Positions 7,264 to 13,256 of a stretch of DNA of 13,256 nt are shown here, in pieces. The stretch comes from Candidatus Poseidoniaceae archaeon (lineage in GTDB: Archaea > Thermoplasmatota > Poseidoniia > Poseidoniales > Poseidoniaceae): the NCBI GenBank assembly GCA_029250345.1, contig JAQXFL010000147.1, positions 1-13,256 on the forward strand, in the 5' to 3' direction. A program made the translations under genes and the position numbers. Every line of letters begins with the position of its first letter. Position 1 is the stretch's first letter. The notes below the pieces were generated by a model. The model ran no database searches and had not been told where the DNA came from. It saw only the letters and a program-made list of their open reading frames with translations.

Positions 7264-8322
7264 TCACTCCGGCCAAAGGAAGTGCTCAGGTTGTTTGGAA
7301 CATTGCATTTGAGGGCCGTTTTTGCGCTCGACTACGCCAAGTGGCGCACTGCAGGTTGGACACTCTGCTGTATCAGCAAGATGCTCCATCCAAGCGATGC
7401 GCGTTTCGGGTTCATCAGATGAAGCCATGAGGCTTTGCAGCGGGTCTCTCACCGCACGTGGAATTTCCAACCCACGGGAAGTCCATGGGTCTTGTAAACT
7501 CGACATGTCGACCATTGTGCTCTTGATTCGATTCAGCCTCGACCGTTCACTGCCGGTAGAAGACGGACCACCGTCTTCAACGCCGAGTTCATATGGGCCA
7601 TTTTTGGCGATGAGTGGCAGAAGCAAATATGCTGCAAGGAAACCACCAAGGTGAGCCATGTGAGCAACGTCGCTGGCTTGATTGAGCCCCATTGTGGTGT
7701 AGGCACGGTAAATCTCCATTCCGAAGTAAAACATAGCGATGTAGAGCACAGGCCATTTACGAATGAGAATCAATGGAAAGGGTATCTCGTCCTTCGGCCA
7801 TCCAGCCAAATATGCCCCGAACAAACCAAACGCCGCGCCTGAGGCACCAAGCGAGGGAGTGCTTGACGCTGAATTAAACAGATACCAAGCAAAAGAGCCT
7901 CCGAACAACCCAAGGGCATAGACAGTCGCAAATCGCCGTACACCCAACCGTTGCTCAAGGGGGACACCGACCAATGCAATAACGAGAATATTACCCAAGA
8001 CATGCAGTGCGTCACCGTGAAGAAATCCAGCGGAAAAAAATGTGTGAAACCACGCAAAATCCACTGCTCTGTTTGGGATGAGTACAAAATCCCACCATAG
8101 CCATCCACCAACCCATCCGTTACCAAAAGCGAAGACCGCAAAATATTGAATCAGATAACCAAGAAGCAAACTCACTGTGATGGATAGAGCAAGAGAAGTC
8201 TTGTATCGAAGAGCGTAGAAAATGGGCCAAAACAGGGCGATGAACCAAACGCTGAGCAAGATCCATTCCGATGCGCCGAACAAGGACATCGTGGTGCTCA
8301 TGGAAAACGCTAGGAAGGCCAC
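7264..8322 (-). CDS. Rhomboid-family intramembrane serine protease with C-terminal zinc-ribbon-like motif
   Basis: This encodes 352 residues from GTG 8322; ATG 8301 (residue 8) or ATG 8289 (residue 12) are credible alternatives, and none has a clear ribosome binding site. The core has about six to seven hydrophobic segments between residues 18 and 240. Rhomboid signatures are HVLGN (His107, Asn111; oxyanion/HxxxN type), GASGAAFG with catalytic Ser161, and AHMAHLGGF with catalytic His224, so the Ser-His dyad is intact. Rhomboids cut transmembrane substrates within the membrane. After the core, a roughly 80-residue polar region ends in CPTC (Cys321, Cys324), then Cys341 and His347, a plausible zinc site on the soluble C-terminal side. 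The gene lies upstream of and in the same direction as the membrane-anchored subtilase, separated by the palindrome, and is divergent from the ccm block. The substrate is unknown; the adjacent subtilase is a speculative candidate. Confidence 0.92.
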   Translation of the reverse strand: MAFLAFSMSTTMSLFGASEWILLSVWFIALFWPIFYALRYKTSLALSITVSLLLGYLIQYFAVFAFGNGWVGGWLWWDFVLIPNRAVDFAWFHTFFSAGFLHGDALHVLGNILVIALVGVPLEQRLGVRRFATVYALGLFGGSFAWYLFNSASSTPSLGASGAAFGLFGAYLAGWPKDEIPFPLILIRKWPVLYIAMFYFGMEIYRAYTTMGLNQASDVAHMAHLGGFLAAYLLLPLIAKNGPYELGVEDGGPSSTGSERSRLNRIKSTMVDMSSLQDPWTSRGLEIPRAVRDPLQSLMASSDEPETRIAWMEHLADTAECPTCSAPLGVVERKNGPQMQCSKQPEHFLWPE

Positions 8323-8391
8323 TCATTTGAGTCCATTGGGAATCTGTGGAGGAATGGGAGGTTTGATGTCGGTTCGCAATCTCGGACATCC
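8323..8391. promoter_or_regulatory. Divergent intergenic region between rhomboid and ccm operon
   Basis: This 69-nt gap must hold the promoters of both outward-reading blocks if they are not read from further upstream. I see no convincing TATA box or BRE and no strong Shine-Dalgarno sequence directly before ATG 8392, so leaderless transcription is possible. The call rests on gene orientation only. Confidence 0.3.
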
Positions 8392-9606
8392 ATGGCAGAA
8401 ACGTTGCTTCGGCTTGAAGACCTTGAGGTCTCCCGTGGCATGAACAAGGTTTTGTCTTCGTTCCACCTTGAAATTGAAGCTGGGGACGTCGTTGTATTGC
8501 ACAGCGAAAACGGAGCTGGCAAGTCGACGGTCATCGAATGCAGCGCACGGCTTCTTCCACTTGAGAAGGGTTCAGTGTCCCACCATGGGGCGCTGGTCGT
8601 GGACAACGAAGGGCGGCGGAATCGTCCGGTTCACCCCTTCGGACTCACCCTACAGAGCAACGGACTGGTCGGTGATGAAACGGTTGAAAATCATCTCATG
8701 ACCGTTTGTGCTCTTTCTCAAATGACAACGGACCTTGCACCGATTCTCGAATCGTACGGCCTTGCACATCGAAGGCATGACCGTATCGGGCAACTGTCTG
8801 GCGGTCAAGCGAGAAAGGTCGCCGTGATTGCTGGACTTTTACCCGCCATGCTCTCAGATAAACCTCGGTTGGTTTTGCTCGATGAGCCAGCAACTGGCCT
8901 TGACCAATCCGCTGTTCGCACACTGATTTCCACCATTGGGCAACTGCGTCAAGCCGGTCATGGATTCCTCATTGCCTCTCACCATCCGGCTATGCTTGAG
9001 TGTGCAACTCGGCTGCATGACCTCACAAAAGAGGTTGAGAACAAACCGTCCAATGATGATGCTTGGACAGCAATCGGGCAACCCGAACAACAGTCGTTTG
9101 TCGCTTCAAAGGCAGGTCAACGTTATCTTCGTTCGACCCGTGCAGGGATTGCCCGTAACGGACTCACTGCGTTGCTGGTTCTCGGCACCATGATGGCTTT
9201 CATCGACCCGAGCACAATTTCAGACCGAACACTGCTCGTAGGACTCACACTCTCAGCCCCGTTTGCAGCCGGCCTTGCTGGCGACCCTGTGCTTTACCTG
9301 CTGCGAGAACAGAGAGCTGTGGATTGGTGGAGAGCAAATGTTCAACGATTGCCATCAGCAGACCTTTTTGCACCACTTACGGGTGTCGCCTTTACGGCCA
9401 TTGGAACGGTGATTTTTCTCGGAGCGTTCGATTGGAAAGTAACGCTTATCGGCGCATTTGTGCTTTGGTTTACGATGGCATCCGTCCGTTTCATCGAAAT
9501 CAATACACTCCGCCTGGCTCGCCCAAATGCCGTATTTCTGCGGCTTCTGTTACCAATACTGATTCTTCCTTGGGCCTTGGTAACCGAATATACAGCAACG
9601 CTCTAA
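8392..9606 (+). CDS. ccmA: CcmA-like ABC transporter ATPase fused to a C-terminal membrane domain (possible CcmAB fusion)
   Basis: This encodes 404 residues. The N-terminal ATPase (about 1-215) has Walker A SENGAGKST (38-46; Ser38 replaces the usual Gly), Q-loop Gln88, signature LSGGQ (135-139), Walker B LVLLDEP (160-166, Asp164/Glu165), D-loop GLD and switch His in ASHHP (196-199). Short CcmA-type ATPases end near residue 210. Here a linker leads into about 150 residues with roughly five hydrophobic segments (about 256-271, 281-298, 325-345, 351-367, 383-401). ccmC follows directly and no separate ccmB is present, so the C-terminal half occupies the ccmB position. CcmAB helps release holo-CcmE during System I cytochrome c maturation. 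Whether the C-terminal half is a shortened CcmB or an unrelated membrane anchor cannot be settled by eye. ATG 8392 is the first good start. Confidence 0.85.
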   Translation: MAETLLRLEDLEVSRGMNKVLSSFHLEIEAGDVVVLHSENGAGKSTVIECSARLLPLEKGSVSHHGALVVDNEGRRNRPVHPFGLTLQSNGLVGDETVENHLMTVCALSQMTTDLAPILESYGLAHRRHDRIGQLSGGQARKVAVIAGLLPAMLSDKPRLVLLDEPATGLDQSAVRTLISTIGQLRQAGHGFLIASHHPAMLECATRLHDLTKEVENKPSNDDAWTAIGQPEQQSFVASKAGQRYLRSTRAGIARNGLTALLVLGTMMAFIDPSTISDRTLLVGLTLSAPFAAGLAGDPVLYLLREQRAVDWWRANVQRLPSADLFAPLTGVAFTAIGTVIFLGAFDWKVTLIGAFVLWFTMASVRFIEINTLRLARPNAVFLRLLLPILILPWALVTEYTATL

Positions 9607-9632
9607 ACACCCAAGTTCAAGAAGGAGAGCAC

Positions 9633-9638
9633 GGAGAG
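9633..9638 (+). promoter_or_regulatory. Ribosome binding site for ccmC
   Basis: GGAGAG lies 6 nt before ATG 9645. It fixes the ccmC start within a longer open frame that extends back to 9324 inside ccmA. A second AAGGAGAG lies just upstream at 9622-9629. Confidence 0.6.
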
Positions 9639-9644
9639 TTTACC

Positions 9645-10349
9645 ATGCGAGGTCGAGTTCCAGAAATGTTGCTCGGCGTGGGTTTTCTGGGCATTATGAC
9701 CACGCTTTACCTCGGCCTAAGCTGGGCACCCAGCGTCTCAATCAATGCCTTTGAATCTCCTGCCGCACAGCGAATATTCTACTGGCACGTCCCATCCGCA
9801 TGGGCAGCATTCATCGCCTTTGGCGTTCTCTTTGTTGGCTCTGCACTGTGGTTTTTCAAGCGTAGCCCGATGGGGTGGCGACTGCATGTAGCAGGAACGG
9901 AAGCAAGTTTGGCCTGTGGCCTGATGGCAGTTTGGTCCGGATGCGTATGGGGTGCTGCAGAATGGGGGACTCCTTGGGATTGGACCGATGTTCGACTCAA
10001 TACCTTCGGATTGCTTACCCTTCTTGCTTTGTTCTTGGTGCTTGGGCGGCAAAGCCAACCCGACGGTGTCGAAACACGAGATACGTTCTCGACGTTTGGC
10101 CTGTTCGGTTTTGTGCTGGTTCCGCTCACCTACATCGCAACACGGATATGGCAAATTCGGCATCCAGGCCCGGTGATTGCAGTCGGTGATGACAGTGGCT
10201 CGCTGCAGTCCGAAATGTCCCTTGTGCTGTTGATTGGAGCGCTGTCGTTTACGATCTTTATCATCGGTCACATGCTCATTTCGATGAGGATTACTCACCT
10301 TGAACAACGGCTTGAGAGTGTTCAGAAATCACTTGATGGAGGAAATTAA
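9645..10349 (+). CDS. ccmC: CcmC, haem-handling protein of cytochrome c maturation System I
   Basis: This encodes 234 residues, close to the usual CcmC length, with six predicted membrane helices (about 8-26, 50-71, 84-104, 120-134, 151-168, 192-214). The diagnostic tryptophan-rich WWD motif is at residues 107-120 (WGTPWDWTDVRLNT). It is flanked by the two expected haem-ligand histidines, His48 in YWHVPSAW and His173 in IRHPGP, on the two neighbouring outward loops. CcmC loads haem onto the chaperone CcmE at the outer face of the membrane. The start is set by GGAGAG 6 nt upstream; the longer open frame before it lies inside ccmA and is a shadow. The gene is 38 nt after the CcmA-like gene and 1 nt before the ccmD-like gene. 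CcmE, CcmF and CcmH are not in this window. Confidence 0.93.
   Translation: MRGRVPEMLLGVGFLGIMTTLYLGLSWAPSVSINAFESPAAQRIFYWHVPSAWAAFIAFGVLFVGSALWFFKRSPMGWRLHVAGTEASLACGLMAVWSGCVWGAAEWGTPWDWTDVRLNTFGLLTLLALFLVLGRQSQPDGVETRDTFSTFGLFGFVLVPLTYIATRIWQIRHPGPVIAVGDDSGSLQSEMSLVLLIGALSFTIFIIGHMLISMRITHLEQRLESVQKSLDGGN
10338..10342 (+). promoter_or_regulatory. Ribosome binding site deciding the ccmD-like start
   Basis: GGAGG inside the end of ccmC lies 8 nt before TTG 10351 and immediately after ATG 10336. It favours the TTG start. Confidence 0.55.
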
Positions 10350-10350
10350 T

Positions 10351-10554
10351 TTGGAAGGAACTGTCTACCTCACTGTCGCCTATCTTGGAATGATTGCTGG
10401 ACTTGCCATATGGACATGGACGGTCGTTGTTCGCAGCCGCTCGATTGAGCAACGGCTTGCTGCAGTTGAAGCCAGTATTGGATTGGATGCTGAGCAAGCA
10501 GATAATGTGGCCGAGCAATCCGTTGCTGAGACATCAGATGATGCTACAGATTGA
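10351..10554 (+). CDS. ccmD: CcmD-like small membrane protein
   Basis: This encodes 67 residues if started at TTG 10351, which has GGAGG (10338-10342) 8 nt upstream. ATG 10336, in frame and overlapping ccmC, would give 72 residues but has no ribosome binding site. One N-terminal hydrophobic segment (about residues 5-27) with aromatic residues near its start (YLTVAYLG) is followed by RSRSIEQRLAAVE, the basic, amphipathic pattern typical of CcmD. An acidic tail (about 38-67) follows. CcmD tethers CcmC and holo-CcmE to the CcmAB transporter. The family is short and poorly conserved, so the call leans on topology and on its place directly after ccmC. The acidic tail is longer than I would expect for CcmD. 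Confidence 0.75.
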   Translation: MEGTVYLTVAYLGMIAGLAIWTWTVVVRSRSIEQRLAAVEASIGLDAEQADNVAEQSVAETSDDATD

Positions 10555-10580
10555 AAGCGGATGGATTCACCCAACAACTT

Positions 10581-10585
10581 GAGGG
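10581..10585 (+). promoter_or_regulatory. Ribosome binding site pointing to an nmd3 start at 10592
   Basis: GAGGG lies 6 nt before ATC 10592 and 33 nt before TTG 10619. Its spacing fits only the upstream, non-standard codon. Confidence 0.4.
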
Positions 10586-10591
10586 ATTACT

Positions 10592-11668
10592 ATCGAAGGG
10601 CTAGGACGTGATTTCTGTTTGGTCTGTGGAGCCGACCCTCCACTGTACGGCGACCGTATGTGTGAGCCGTGCGTCAGGAAGAGAATCAAACTTGTTCAAG
10701 TCCCAGAAAACATCCCATGGGTGCGTTGCGCACGGTGTGGAATTGTCGAAATCCAAGGGAAGTGGGTTCACATCTCGGAAGAAGAAATCTGGGATGAACT
10801 GATTCAGCGGCATGTGCAGTTCCACAAGGATGCGGAGGATGTTGGATTGGCTTTGGAAACAAGAACCGTTTCCGACCGGCACACACTGCTGCACCTCCAG
10901 GTTGAGGGAGTCATTGAAGACCTCCTCTTCCAAGAAGAACATACAATGCGTGCTCGAATGGCAAACGGCGTATGCCTCACATGCACACGCCGAGCGGGCA
11001 ATTATTTCGAAGCAACCGTGCAATTGCGTTCAACCGGCCGTCGCCTCTCTGAAGAAGAGTTCACCGTACTGCGGCAAACACTTGACAAAGTCATCGAAGA
11101 CCTTTCAGACGACCCTATGTTCTTCATTACTTCAGAAGGCCCTGTCACCGGAGGATACGATGTCGTCCTTGGCAGCAAAGGACTGGCTCGAACTTGGGGG
11201 CGCCACTTGGTTAGCGAATACGGAGGTCATGTTGCTGAATCAAATTCAACCGTCGGGCGTAAAGACGGAATCGATGTAACCAGACTAACGCTGTTGTATC
11301 GCAAACCTGGCTACGACCTTGGTGATGTCTTGCGATGGAGAGACAAGTATTGGCGACCGGCAACGTGGACGAAAGATGGAGCGATTATGTCACGCATTGA
11401 CCGGCAGGAAAGAACCGGCGCCACTTGGAGAGATTTGGAATCATCGAATGTGGTATCACAGATGAAAGACCACGTGATTGCAGACATCATCAACGAAGAT
11501 TCTTCAGTTGCAGAATTCCTTGACCCTACAAACTGGAATATGGCTGAAGTACGGGTCGCATGGGATCACGTACCACGGCAGAAACTCCGACTCGCTCGAA
11601 TCGATGGAGATTGGTTAGCACTGCACAAACTCGGATGCGATGAAGAGGATGGAGGGAAGTCGATATGA
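10592..11668 (+). CDS. nmd3: NMD3 homologue, 60S/50S subunit biogenesis adaptor; start codon non-standard
   Basis: The visible frame gives 358 residues if begun at ATC 10592. The N-terminal part has four Cys pairs in the NMD3 pattern: CLVC (9, 12), CEPC (24, 27), CARC (46, 49) and CLTC (128, 131). The last is followed by TRRAGNYFEATVQLR, which matches the conserved C-rr-gg-Y-eA-iQlR signature. The downstream region fits the remaining NMD3 domains. In eukaryotes NMD3 is the export adaptor of the large subunit; archaeal forms probably act in late large-subunit assembly. The first ordinary start codon, TTG 10619, falls after the first Cys of the first zinc pair, so it would destroy that site. 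GAGGG (10581-10585) lies 6 nt before ATC 10592, which suggests a start there or a one-base change from ATG. A frameshift from ATG 10561 is the alternative. The gene overlaps the next by ATGA. Confidence 0.9.
   Translation: MEGLGRDFCLVCGADPPLYGDRMCEPCVRKRIKLVQVPENIPWVRCARCGIVEIQGKWVHISEEEIWDELIQRHVQFHKDAEDVGLALETRTVSDRHTLLHLQVEGVIEDLLFQEEHTMRARMANGVCLTCTRRAGNYFEATVQLRSTGRRLSEEEFTVLRQTLDKVIEDLSDDPMFFITSEGPVTGGYDVVLGSKGLARTWGRHLVSEYGGHVAESNSTVGRKDGIDVTRLTLLYRKPGYDLGDVLRWRDKYWRPATWTKDGAIMSRIDRQERTGATWRDLESSNVVSQMKDHVIADIINEDSSVAEFLDPTNWNMAEVRVAWDHVPRQKLRLARIDGDWLALHKLGCDEEDGGKSI
11651..11655 (+). promoter_or_regulatory. Ribosome binding site for the phosphosugar isomerase gene
   Basis: GGAGG inside the end of nmd3 lies 9 nt before ATG 11665, supporting the overlapping ATGA start. 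Confidence 0.6.
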
Positions 11669-12798
11669 AGAAGAACGACACTCCAAATTCGATGCAGGAG
11701 GACGATAAGCCCCCCCAAGAATTGAGTTTAGCCGACCTTGCAAAGGCGTTGGACAACCAAGGAATTGTCGACCTTACCCGAGCGTTTGTCAATGACTTGC
11801 GTGGTGGAATCACTCACGCAACACCTGAACATTTCCCATGGATGAATGATATTGGAAAGACAAAGTGGAGCGGAATTCTCTGTTTGGGAATGGGCGGTTC
11901 AGCCGCAGGTGGAGATTTCATCTCGGCTCTGTCGAGCTTCCAAGGAACTGTACCGATTCTTATCCAGCGTGATTATGTCCTACCGTCATGGTGGAACTCA
12001 GATTGGCTGGTCATCTCCACATCTCACAGCGGTAACACAGAAGAAGCACTTGAAGCAACTGAAACGGCACTGAAACTTGACGCCACAACCGTTGTCATTT
12101 CGACCGGTGGAATCCTGTCTGGGCTTCCAGAGATTTATCCAAAATGCTTCCTCCTCCCCTCCGTGGGCGGGCAACCACCCCGTACTGCATTTGGACACAT
12201 CTTCAGCCGCCAACTCGGTTTACTGAGAAATATTGGCGTTTTGCCGCAGCCTAGAGAAGGTGCAGACGATGCAATGTTTGACCGGCTTCAACTTGCAGTA
12301 GAAGGTTTTGACATCGTGAATGATCCGGAAGGAGATGTTGCTCAGTTGGCACTCTGCATGCTTGAACGACCAATCGCTTTAATCGGTCCTACAGAACTGC
12401 AACCTGCCCTAAACCGCTTCAAAAACCAACTCAACGAAAATTCCGCACGGTTTGCCCGCATCGGTGTCATACCCGAGATGAACCATAACGAAAGTGTGGC
12501 ATGGGGTGGAGTTGGATCAGACCAAGATGCGTCCTCTTCCGACCATGTATTGATGTTGCTCACATGGCAAGGTATGCATCGCCAAGTATCCAAGCGCATG
12601 GACTGGATGATAGCTCACGCAACGACAGACTTTGCATGGAAGATTGCTGGTGAAGGAAACACGTTGCTTGAATCAATGCTCCATTTGTGCATCTTGATGG
12701 ATTGGATTTCAATTGCTCTCGCCTTTCTTCACGGAAAAGATCCTGCTGCAATTGGTCCAATAACGGCACTCAAAGCGCACCTGGAATCGGTTCAATAG
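11665..12798 (+). CDS. Bifunctional phosphoglucose/phosphomannose isomerase (SIS family)
   Basis: This encodes 377 residues, slightly longer than the usual 300-350 of archaeal PGI/PMI because of a polar N-terminal extension of about 20 residues. It interconverts fructose-6-phosphate with glucose-6-phosphate and mannose-6-phosphate in the cytosol. Two SIS domains are visible. The first has LGMGGSAAGGDF (74-85) and STSHSGNTEEAL (118-129), the phosphate-binding loops. The second has the PEMNHNESVAW motif (270-280), which carries family active-site residues, and near the C-terminus GPITALKAHL, whose Lys370 fits the conserved catalytic-site lysine. The start ATG overlaps the nmd3 stop (ATGA), with GGAGG 9 nt upstream, so translation is probably coupled. 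Its stop overlaps the stop of the convergent M23 gene by 7 nt. The product feeds the substrate of GlmS, encoded elsewhere in the window. Confidence 0.93.
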   Translation: MKKNDTPNSMQEDDKPPQELSLADLAKALDNQGIVDLTRAFVNDLRGGITHATPEHFPWMNDIGKTKWSGILCLGMGGSAAGGDFISALSSFQGTVPILIQRDYVLPSWWNSDWLVISTSHSGNTEEALEATETALKLDATTVVISTGGILSGLPEIYPKCFLLPSVGGQPPRTAFGHIFSRQLGLLRNIGVLPQPREGADDAMFDRLQLAVEGFDIVNDPEGDVAQLALCMLERPIALIGPTELQPALNRFKNQLNENSARFARIGVIPEMNHNESVAWGGVGSDQDASSSDHVLMLLTWQGMHRQVSKRMDWMIAHATTDFAWKIAGEGNTLLESMLHLCILMDWISIALAFLHGKDPAAIGPITALKAHLESVQ

Positions 12799-13256
12799 AC
12801 CGGCCCAACAATCAGCCTCGGGTCAGGATAATCGAGCAAGGCTTGCGGCCGTTCTTCTTCACCAACGACTCCTGGCATATCATGTTCAGTTGGCTCAGTG
12901 ATGGATATTTGCAAGTGGAGATGTGGCGCCCAACCTCCGTTTTCATGCTTCCCGCCAAGCGTGGCGATTTGTTCACCTGCATTGATGTGCTGACCGATTT
13001 CTAGGCCGTCCAGACTCTCTCTTGAGAGATGGCCGTGTAGTACCCAAATCTTCGCAGCCTCTCCGCTTTGATTCGAACCAACATGAAGAGGGAGAGCTAC
13101 GGTGTGCTCTGTGATGATGGTAGGCCCGTATGAACCGTCTTCAGCATTGTCTGCAAAAGAGTGGATGATTCCGTCACTGAAGGCGTAAACCGGCGTGTGG
13201 ACTGGCGCACCGATGTCCAATCCAACGTGATGATTTCGAACGCCTCCAAAGAGAGG
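12792..13256 (-). CDS. M23-family (LytM/lysostaphin-type) zinc metallopeptidase domain, C-terminal part (5' end off window)
   Basis: The frame stays open to the right edge; TTG 13220 is internal because it encodes the Leu of the HHVGLD motif, so 154 residues of a longer protein are seen. Zinc-site motifs are complete: HxxxD in HVGLD, the central His in VLHGHLS, and HLH in APHLHLQI. The flanking pattern (YGPTIITEH, SLDGLEIGQHINAG, IATLGGKHENGGW, and a DYPDPRLIVG end) resembles, from memory, the M23 domain of proteins that join an aminoglycoside-phosphotransferase-like domain, M23 and a class III aminotransferase. Here the frame stops just where an aminotransferase would begin. Archaea lack murein, so the substrate is unlikely to be peptidoglycan of the host; degradation of bacterial material or another metal-dependent role is possible. 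It overlaps the isomerase stop by 7 nt. Confidence 0.88.
   Translation of the reverse strand, partial: PLFGGVRNHHVGLDIGAPVHTPVYAFSDGIIHSFADNAEDGSYGPTIITEHTVALPLHVGSNQSGEAAKIWVLHGHLSRESLDGLEIGQHINAGEQIATLGGKHENGGWAPHLHLQISITEPTEHDMPGVVGEEERPQALLDYPDPRLIVGPVY

Noticed and set aside
9324..9644. Open extension upstream of ccmC giving a 341-residue protein
   Set aside because: It lies inside the CcmA-like gene in another frame. The CcmC family length and the GGAGAG before ATG 9645 fix the start there.
9738..10307. 189-residue antisense ORF across ccmC
   Set aside because: ccmC is fully supported on the opposite strand. The antisense translation is polar, with scattered Cys/His/Pro and no domain pattern.
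10608..10802. Short ORF with a GTG start overlapping the start of nmd3
   Set aside because: It is in a different frame from the zinc-finger cysteines and reads as a shadow.
13218..13220. TTG at 13220 as the start of the M23 protein
   Set aside because: It encodes the Leu within the HxxxD zinc motif; starting there would remove the first metal-binding His.

Overview
The window reads as a compact archaeal chromosome segment, most like a planktonic Marine Group II / Poseidoniales-type (Thermoplasmatota) genome. The clues are an NMD3 homologue (archaea and eukaryotes only), an archaeal-type bifunctional phosphoglucose/phosphomannose isomerase, a KaiC/RadA-like ATPase, a very large membrane-anchored subtilase with CARDB-like domains, and a System I cytochrome c maturation cluster. 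Base composition looks close to even (an impression, not a count). The lineage is inferred from gene content, since no rRNA or tRNA is present.

Layout. Positions 1-396 (+) hold the C-terminal part of a KaiC-like ATPase that enters from the left edge. It converges, with a 3-nt gap, on a minus-strand block read from right to left: a rhomboid protease (8322-7264), a 1662-residue cell-surface subtilase (7218-2230) and glmS (2220-400). glmS carries one in-frame TAA at codon 102 in an otherwise well-conserved gene. A strong GC-rich palindrome fills most of the 45-nt gap between rhomboid and subtilase. From 8392 a plus-strand block runs outward: a CcmA-like ABC ATPase fused to a C-terminal membrane domain, ccmC, a ccmD-like small membrane protein, nmd3, and the phosphosugar isomerase. 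Spacings are 38, 1 and 37 nt and then a 4-nt ATGA overlap. The isomerase converges on, and overlaps by 7 nt, a minus-strand M23 metallopeptidase domain that runs off the right edge.

How the genes fit together. The ccm genes belong to haem delivery for c-type cytochromes, with the CcmA C-terminal membrane half in the place where ccmB normally lies. nmd3 serves large ribosomal subunit biogenesis. The isomerase and GlmS both act on fructose-6-phosphate, linking central sugar metabolism to amino-sugar synthesis. The subtilase is predicted to be outside the cell on a C-terminal membrane anchor. It has a Pro-rich cytoplasmic tail ending in a four-Cys zinc ribbon, and the neighbouring rhomboid also ends in a zinc-ribbon-like motif.

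No tRNA, rRNA, CRISPR array or insertion sequence is seen, and no gene-free stretch exceeds about 70 nt. The main oddities are the glmS stop codon, the missing standard start codon of nmd3, the CcmA fusion, the paired zinc-ribbon proteases and the palindrome. I found no clear evidence of a wholly new multi-gene system.
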